DNA of 64,000 bases from Chitinophagales bacterium. GTDB lineage: Bacteria > Bacteroidota > Bacteroidia > Chitinophagales > Chitinophagaceae. The DNA lies in the NCBI GenBank assembly GCA_017303395.1, contig JAFLBN010000003.1:124001-188000 (forward strand), given 5' to 3'. Each line of letters opens with the position of its first letter. Positions within the stretch are counted from its first letter, which is position 1. The notes under the pieces were generated by a model. That model did no database searches. It saw nothing but the letters and a program-made list of their open reading frames with translations, and had not been told where the DNA came from. Of the stretch, positions 58,973 to 64,000 are shown piece by piece. A program made the translations under genes and the position numbers.

Positions 58973-61183
58973 TTATAATTTGGCACCAATAGAAAGGAAG
59001 AAAGATCTTCCCTCAGCCGGGAGCAATCCAGGCCCAGGATAACCACCCGAACGCCGGGTAAAATAATGAACGTCAAATAAATTGTTTACACCTGCTTTCA
59101 AAGAGAACTGTTTGAAATGATGGCTTGCGGTGAGATCACTGACAGCATAAGAAGGGATTAAGCCATTATTTCCATCGGCAGTAGGCTTCACAGTGTTATT
59201 TGCATCACTAAACGCCTCACTTATGTAGCTATATTGGTATGTAAGTGAAACGGCTCTTAGATTGTATGTCAATCCGCTTCTTAAAATATGTCTGGGAGCA
59301 TTTTCCACTCGGTTTCCGGAAAAATCCCCTGTTTTTACTATGTAAGTATCATAACGAGCCTCAGTGAAGCTATAGCTTACGAACACACTGAAATCTCCCC
59401 ACGCTTTGTCTTTAATCCATGCTTTTATTGGATTGAACTCTACTATGGCCTCCAATCCCGTACTTGTACTGTTACCAACATTCGTTCGATAATTGTATGT
59501 GCTGCTATCAGCTCTTTTCATCTGCACCAAGCCAATGCGATCATTATACTTTAAATAATAACCACTCACGTCAAAGAATAGATAATCAGCAATGGTACCC
59601 CGATAGCCCATATCTGCATTATAACCCTCGGCATCTTTCATGTTTGGATCAATTATGTCGGTTGTAGGACTTGCTGAAATGTCGCTGAAAAGCATAGGAC
59701 GATAAGCCTGTGTGATATTAGCATATAGTTCCGCATATTTGCCAGTATGATATTCTGCTCCGATACCACCCAAAATAATATTACGAAACCGGTTTTCATC
59801 TTTAATACTATTCGGTGTTTTATCTGGGTTAAAACCAACGCGACCCTTAGCTGACATAGAAATATATTCAATGCGAAAGCCTGGAATAATGAATAGATTA
59901 TTAGTTATCCTGAATATATTTTCCGCAAAAACAGCTCCGTTATCTGTTGATAGCGAAAGATCGTTCGGATATAAACTGTCCTCAAGCTGGGTATTAAATT
60001 CTATCCCGTTAGTCCCTTTGCCATTTTGTAAACGATACGTGTTACCATGGTAAGCGCGTAGGCCAACAGACAGTGTATTCTTCATGTTCCACAGATGATA
60101 TTCAGCGAGGTACCGGGCCTCAAGGCCATAGTTCCTATAATAGTCCCTAGCAAGATTCCTGTTATTAAATTCCCCAGTTTTTGAAATAACACTATCTCGC
60201 ACTGTTATCGGGCTTGTAAATCCCATATTGTCTCGCTGTCCCCACATACCAAATACTTTTAGATTCACTTGGCTTTTCTCATTTACTTTAAAATTTCCAT
60301 TAAGAGCTGCAGTAACCCATGGTGTGCTAATCCAGTTTCTATGCCTGAAACTTTTTTGAGCATCTATACCAAATAATGAATCTGTAAGCCCACCCGGTTG
60401 TTGGCTTACCATATTATAGACCAATAACTCTGCACCAAGCTTAAAACGATCGGTGATTTTAAAATTTACCGTTGCAAATCCGGTATTAGTTTTATATCGG
60501 CTGTTCTCTCTCCACCCATCAGCATTTCGATGATCAAAAAAAGCATAGTAATGGATTTTCTCGGTATTACCACCTATCGCATTGAAGCTGTTAAACAGGC
60601 CATAACTTCCAATAGTTTGTTTTGTTTCAAATTGGAAGCGTTTATTTATGTCACTCCCATCCCGAAGGACATAATTAATCATGCCTCCAAATTGCGGCCC
60701 ATATTGTAAAGAGCCGGCTCCACGAACCATTTGAATGCGCTGTACGGCTTGCATCTGAGGATTATAGTAGGCCTCCGGGTATCCAAAGGGATCTGCTGCT
60801 ATGTCATATCCATTTTGGCGGACATTGAATTCCCAGCTGCGATTTGGGCTTAATCCCCTGGCCGAAATGCCAACCTGAATACCGCTTCCATCACTTTCCC
60901 AGATTTGAATACCCGGAACTTTCGCCAATATCTGACGCATGGTATTTGTGGCAACATTCCCCTGAATGTTATCGATCGTTATGATCGAATTTTTCTTCCC
61001 GGCATAGATAGTTGTCCCCGAAACATCAGGCATTTGCTGAACATCCCTTTTGCTGCCTTCTCCAAGGATTGTTATTTCTGACAAATAACCTTTCATATTT
61101 GACTTGCCCGTATCATCAATCTGTTGCGCAAAACCTAACAAAGAACTAAGCATTGCTACCGCCATTAATCCATATTTTATCAT
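58973..61183 (-). CDS. TonB-dependent receptor (FecA-like)
   Basis: A 736-residue outer-membrane receptor. Signal peptide (1-19), then a plug domain (NTMRQILAKVPGIQIWESDG, VQRIQMVRGAGSLQYGPQFG) and a 22-strand barrel that ends in SFFLSIGAKL with a C-terminal aromatic near the end. The plug lacks the CarboxypepD-like repeat of SusC proteins, so it is of the FecA or siderophore class. It may import iron or copper chelates. It lies 100 bases before a VOC gene on the same strand, with a long inverted repeat in the leader. Confidence 0.85.
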   Translation of the reverse strand: MIKYGLMAVAMLSSLLGFAQQIDDTGKSNMKGYLSEITILGEGSKRDVQQMPDVSGTTIYAGKKNSIITIDNIQGNVATNTMRQILAKVPGIQIWESDGSGIQVGISARGLSPNRSWEFNVRQNGYDIAADPFGYPEAYYNPQMQAVQRIQMVRGAGSLQYGPQFGGMINYVLRDGSDINKRFQFETKQTIGSYGLFNSFNAIGGNTEKIHYYAFFDHRNADGWRENSRYKTNTGFATVNFKITDRFKLGAELLVYNMVSQQPGGLTDSLFGIDAQKSFRHRNWISTPWVTAALNGNFKVNEKSQVNLKVFGMWGQRDNMGFTSPITVRDSVISKTGEFNNRNLARDYYRNYGLEARYLAEYHLWNMKNTLSVGLRAYHGNTYRLQNGKGTNGIEFNTQLEDSLYPNDLSLSTDNGAVFAENIFRITNNLFIIPGFRIEYISMSAKGRVGFNPDKTPNSIKDENRFRNIILGGIGAEYHTGKYAELYANITQAYRPMLFSDISASPTTDIIDPNMKDAEGYNADMGYRGTIADYLFFDVSGYYLKYNDRIGLVQMKRADSSTYNYRTNVGNSTSTGLEAIVEFNPIKAWIKDKAWGDFSVFVSYSFTEARYDTYIVKTGDFSGNRVENAPRHILRSGLTYNLRAVSLTYQYSYISEAFSDANNTVKPTADGNNGLIPSYAVSDLTASHHFKQFSLKAGVNNLFDVHYFTRRSGGYPGPGLLPAEGRSFFLSIGAKL

Positions 61184-61220
61184 ATATTTTCTAGTTTCGG
61201 CAGTAAAGGTGGGCTTTCCT

Positions 61221-61270
61221 CACTACCCTGATTTTAAAAATCGGGAAAATAATAATTAATCAGGGGAGTG
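61221..61270 (-). promoter_or_regulatory. Inverted repeat in the leader of the TonB receptor gene
   Basis: On the minus strand CACTCCCCTGATT pairs with AATCAGGGTAGTG, a 12-bp stem with one mismatch, around a 24-base AT-rich loop that has its own CCCGATTTT/AAAATC pairing. It is 40 bases upstream of the ATG at 61183. It could be a leader hairpin, or a terminator-like element without a clear T run. No known riboswitch consensus is met. Confidence 0.35.
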
Positions 61271-61309
61271 AGACGGCATATATTGGGATAGGTGGTGTAA
61301 ATACTGTTA

Positions 61310-61693
61310 TCAGGGCGAGATTTTTTCTGCGACAGCAATAACATAGGCCGTCTCTATCACAGAAATAACAGGCACGATCTCCCCAAGGCCTTTTTTCGAT
61401 AGGCTTATTTCTTTTGCCCCCGCAATAACTAATCGTTGATAATAATCAGCTGTACCAGTTGTATAAAGATATAGCTCGTATCGCGGTATACCATTTCCTG
61501 TAGATGGATGTGGAACTTTGTCCCCCAATATCTTTGCGATACCTGTCTCGGGCATCAATCCCAGCTTACAGTCCTTTGACAAAAGGAATTCAGTCATCCC
61601 AGGAACATCCAATATAGGTTTCGCATTTAGAACAAACTGGTAAAATTGTTTACTCATTTGCTGGTCAGCAACATAAAATATTATCTCGATCAT
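61310..61693 (-). CDS. VOC (glyoxalase/bleomycin resistance) family protein with damaged C-terminal part
   Basis: A 127-residue protein of the vicinal-oxygen-chelate fold (IEIIFYVADQQMSKQFYQFV at the start; GIPRYELYLYTTG in the middle). The C-terminal third reads LGEIVPVISVIETAYVIAV, but the next frame over the same bases gives RPWGDRACYFCDRDG, the normal VOC ending, and then the first frame again gives YVIAVAEKISP. Adding one base to the T6 run at 61391-61396 and removing one G at 61346-61347 restores the family sequence. So the frame is kept by two compensating changes, or this reflects sequencing error. It lies 17 bases after the ATPase gene. Confidence 0.75.
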   Translation of the reverse strand: MIEIIFYVADQQMSKQFYQFVLNAKPILDVPGMTEFLLSKDCKLGLMPETGIAKILGDKVPHPSTGNGIPRYELYLYTTGTADYYQRLVIAGAKEISLSKKGLGEIVPVISVIETAYVIAVAEKISP

Positions 61694-61710
61694 TTAAATC
61701 ACATTAAACC

Positions 61711-63798
61711 TTAGATGAGCAATGATATATTTCGGGAAAAAGATTTTTTTAATAATTGTGCATTCAACGCAACGATTACCGTACTCAAGCTCATAAGGAT
61801 AGCACCCATAGCTGGGCTTAATACAAAATACGGGTAGAGCACCCCAGCCGCTAATGGGATGGCAATTACATTATAACCGACAGCCCAAAAAAGATTCTGA
61901 ATCATCTTTCGGTAGGTAGCCTTCCCAAACGCGATCATTTGTGCTACATCTTTTGGATCGCTGTTTACAAGGATAATGTCGGCTGTCTCAGCAGCCACAT
62001 CAGTTCCTGATCCAATCGCTATACCTACATCGGCTTGGGCCAGGGCAGGAGCATCATTAACACCATCGCCGGTCATGGCAACAATTTCACCTCTATCCTG
62101 AAATTCCTTAAGCTTTTCCTGTTTTTGATGCGGCAGTACATTTGCGAAGTATCCGTCCATATTCAATTGCTCTGCCACGGATTTGGCGATATTTTCATTA
62201 TCTCCCGTAAGGAGAAATGACCGTATTCCCATTTCTTTCAAAGCGTGTATTGAATGCGCTGCACTTTCTCTTATCGCATCAGCAAGGGTAATGATACCCA
62301 CGGTCTCATCATCAATTAATATAAAACTGACTGTTTCTGTTTTTTGATCAACTTTCTCAGGTATTTTCGGGATTGTTTTACCTAATTGTTTATAGTGATT
62401 AGGTCCGCCTACAATAACGTGTTTCCCGTTTATTGTAGCAGAAACGCCTATCCCTTGCTGATACTCAAAGTTTTCGGATTTCCATAAAGATAGGTTTTGC
62501 TCTTTGAGCTTTCTAAGCATGCCTTGGGCAAGGTAGTGTTCGGAATTCTGTTGTGCGGCAGCTGCATATTGAAGTATCTCGTCTACAGGGTATTTATCGG
62601 ATAAGGAAATTATTTTTTGTACCTCATGCATCCCTTTGGTAAGTGTTCCGGTTTTATCAAAAATAATGGTAGTGAGGTTTCTTGATTGCTCAAAAGCCGT
62701 TCTGTTTCTTATCAGCAGTCCACTAACGGCAGCTTTTGTAGTGGATATAGCTACTACTAGTGGAATAGCTACCCCTAATGCATGTGGACAGGCAGTAACC
62801 ATAACAGTAACAAGTCGTTCCAGGGCAAAATAAAGGTCATTTTGGGTGTTGTACCAGTAAATAAAAGTGGTAACGCCTACGAGTATTGATATTATGGTAA
62901 GCCATTTTGCTACCTTATCAGCCAGGTTTTGGGTGTTTGATTTAGCATTTTGGGCTGATTGGACCATGGTAATTACTTTGCTCAAATAGCTATCACTGCC
63001 CGTACCGGTTACTTTTACCTTTAGGGCACCATCGCCGTTAACCGCACCACCGATCAGCTTTGCATCTTTTCCCTTTTTAACCGGGGTACTTTCGCCAGTA
63101 AGCATGCTTTCATTTACATAGCTATTACCCTCTAAAACAATCCCATCAGCTGCTACCTTTTCACCGGGTTTTATTAAAATGATGTCGTTAGTTTTTAAAT
63201 CTTTCAATTCAATATCCTGTACTTCCCCCGCTCTTTCTACATGGACTTTTGAAGGGAGTAATGCTACTAAGCTTTCTAATGCCCTTGAAGCAGCCATTTG
63301 AGAACGCATTTCCAGCCAGTGCCCCAGCAGCATAATATCAATTAAAGTGGCTAACTCCCAAAAGAAATCCATACCCTGTAAACCGAAGACAACGCCTACA
63401 CTATATATATATGCCACAGAGATAGCTATTGCAACGAGCGTCATCATCCCGATAGCCTTGCCCTTTATTTCCCTTACCAAACCAATTAGAAAAGGCCAGC
63501 CCCCATAGAAATAAATGATACTACTTAGAGCGAGTAAAATATACCTATCACCATAGAACTTTAATTCAAATCCAATCCATTGCTGTATCATATGAGACAA
63601 CAACAAGACTGGGAGAGTAAGAGTAAGGCAAATCCAGAATCGCTTCAAAAAATCTTCGGTATGATGTCCTGCGTGTTTATCATACATATCGTGCCCCGTA
63701 TCATGCTTATGAACGCTCGCTGTACCGGTTCCCCTATGTTCAACGGGAGGCAAAGAAGTTCCTCTTCCAGGATGATTGTGATGATGTTCATGTTCCAT
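61711..63798 (-). CDS. copB: CopB-type copper/silver P1B-ATPase (CPH motif), second copy
   Basis: About 695 residues, from the ATG at 63798 (MEHEHHHNHPGRGTSLPP); a further ATG 14 codons upstream is less likely. A His-rich N-terminus, ACPHALG in TM6, DKTGTLTKG and MTGDGVNDAPALAQADVGIA are present. It is highly similar to the copy at 15371 (same length, same motifs) but differs in the N-terminal His spacing and in the linker, so it is not a recent duplicate. It is followed by the VOC gene and the TonB receptor. Confidence 0.92.
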   Translation of the reverse strand: MEHEHHHNHPGRGTSLPPVEHRGTGTASVHKHDTGHDMYDKHAGHHTEDFLKRFWICLTLTLPVLLLSHMIQQWIGFELKFYGDRYILLALSSIIYFYGGWPFLIGLVREIKGKAIGMMTLVAIAISVAYIYSVGVVFGLQGMDFFWELATLIDIMLLGHWLEMRSQMAASRALESLVALLPSKVHVERAGEVQDIELKDLKTNDIILIKPGEKVAADGIVLEGNSYVNESMLTGESTPVKKGKDAKLIGGAVNGDGALKVKVTGTGSDSYLSKVITMVQSAQNAKSNTQNLADKVAKWLTIISILVGVTTFIYWYNTQNDLYFALERLVTVMVTACPHALGVAIPLVVAISTTKAAVSGLLIRNRTAFEQSRNLTTIIFDKTGTLTKGMHEVQKIISLSDKYPVDEILQYAAAAQQNSEHYLAQGMLRKLKEQNLSLWKSENFEYQQGIGVSATINGKHVIVGGPNHYKQLGKTIPKIPEKVDQKTETVSFILIDDETVGIITLADAIRESAAHSIHALKEMGIRSFLLTGDNENIAKSVAEQLNMDGYFANVLPHQKQEKLKEFQDRGEIVAMTGDGVNDAPALAQADVGIAIGSGTDVAAETADIILVNSDPKDVAQMIAFGKATYRKMIQNLFWAVGYNVIAIPLAAGVLYPYFVLSPAMGAILMSLSTVIVALNAQLLKKSFSRNISLLI

Positions 63799-64000
63799 AA
63801 ACCAATAATTTATTAAAATGACATGGGCAATAAGATACAAGCTATTGTTCTTGTTCTTCTGGATGACCGTTTATATATGGCATTTAATAACAGTTGCCAG
63901 CCTGTTTCTCTATATGGTTAACTTAAGCTTTTTACTCCATTGAATCAATAATAAAGAACATAATGACGAAATCAATACAATACTCCAGTCCCTCCAGCCA
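63799..64000. other. Right-edge region upstream of copB, no gene recognised
   Basis: About 200 bases that hold the promoter region of the ATPase gene. No TAnnTTTG element with a clear -33 was found on the minus strand. Short frames on both strands have no family resemblance. Confidence 0.3.

Noticed and set aside
1..64000. CRISPR array, prophage, conjugation genes or replication origin
   Set aside because: No direct-repeat/spacer pattern, Cas, phage structural, Tra or replication genes were seen on either strand.

Overview
The window comes from a member of the Bacteroidota, most likely the Chitinophagaceae or a close relative. The signs are promoters of the TAnnTTTG type (before tRNA-Leu and the SRP RNA), many secreted proteins with C-terminal type IX secretion (T9SS) sorting domains, a PorU-like C25 peptidase, a TonB-dependent receptor, and small families typical of the phylum (HYC_CC_PP proteins, DUF3347, haem-binding DUF, HMA-AraC regulators). 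No species can be named from the sequence alone.

Positions 1-7.9 kb are ordinary core genome: a partial GNAT-like protein, a lipoprotein, a LuxE-like acyl-activating enzyme, tRNA-Leu(CAG), a three-gene envelope-glycan operon (deacetylase, GT2, GT87-like), YraN, a sugar-phosphate isomerase, the small SRP RNA and a transaldolase-type aldolase. From 8 to 11 kb lies a plus-strand module of di-heme cytochrome, Rieske protein and porin.

From 11 to 41 kb almost everything is on the minus strand and serves copper or silver handling. The first block (25.5 down to 11.1 kb) encodes a periplasmic HMA protein, a Cus-type RND pump (CusA, CusC, two CusB-like adaptors), two DUF3347 proteins, a CPH-type P1B ATPase, a haem-binding protein, a DUF305 protein and a multicopper oxidase fused to a CopB-like barrel. 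The second block (32.5 to 27.6 kb) holds an HMA-AraC regulator, a predicted Ntn-hydrolase-like protein, CopA, a CopZ-like chaperone and a DUF305 lipoprotein. The third block (40.8 to 32.5 kb) is an extracellular set: a T9SS multicopper oxidase, a T9SS propeller protein, two T9SS thioredoxin-like proteins, a very His-rich lipoprotein, a tiny metal-binding lipoprotein and an M43 protease. Three HYC_CC_PP paralogues are scattered between. Together they would oxidise Cu(I) outside the cell and at the envelope, pump it out of cytoplasm and periplasm, and buffer it with Met-, Cys- and His-rich proteins.

Positions 42-56 kb are mixed: a T9SS metalloprotease, an AraC regulator with a methyltransferase, a PorU2-like C25 peptidase, and a stress or low-oxygen cluster (D-lactate dehydrogenase, PPK2, DUF1622, YceI-like, ATP-cone nuclease) with decayed iron-permease and PEP-synthase genes. 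Positions 56-64 kb return to metals: a MerC fusion, a second T9SS multicopper oxidase, a TonB receptor, a damaged VOC gene and a second CPH-type ATPase.

The most notable observations are the HMA-AraC regulator and its coupled Ntn-hydrolase-like neighbour, each interrupted by an in-frame stop codon; CusA split in the TM4-TM5 loop by a one-base shift at a T5 run; several other genes restored by single-base changes in A/T runs, which raises the question of assembly error; a decayed cobalamin riboswitch at 45 kb; a relic of a Cys-rich four-helix copper protein; and the secreted copper cluster itself.
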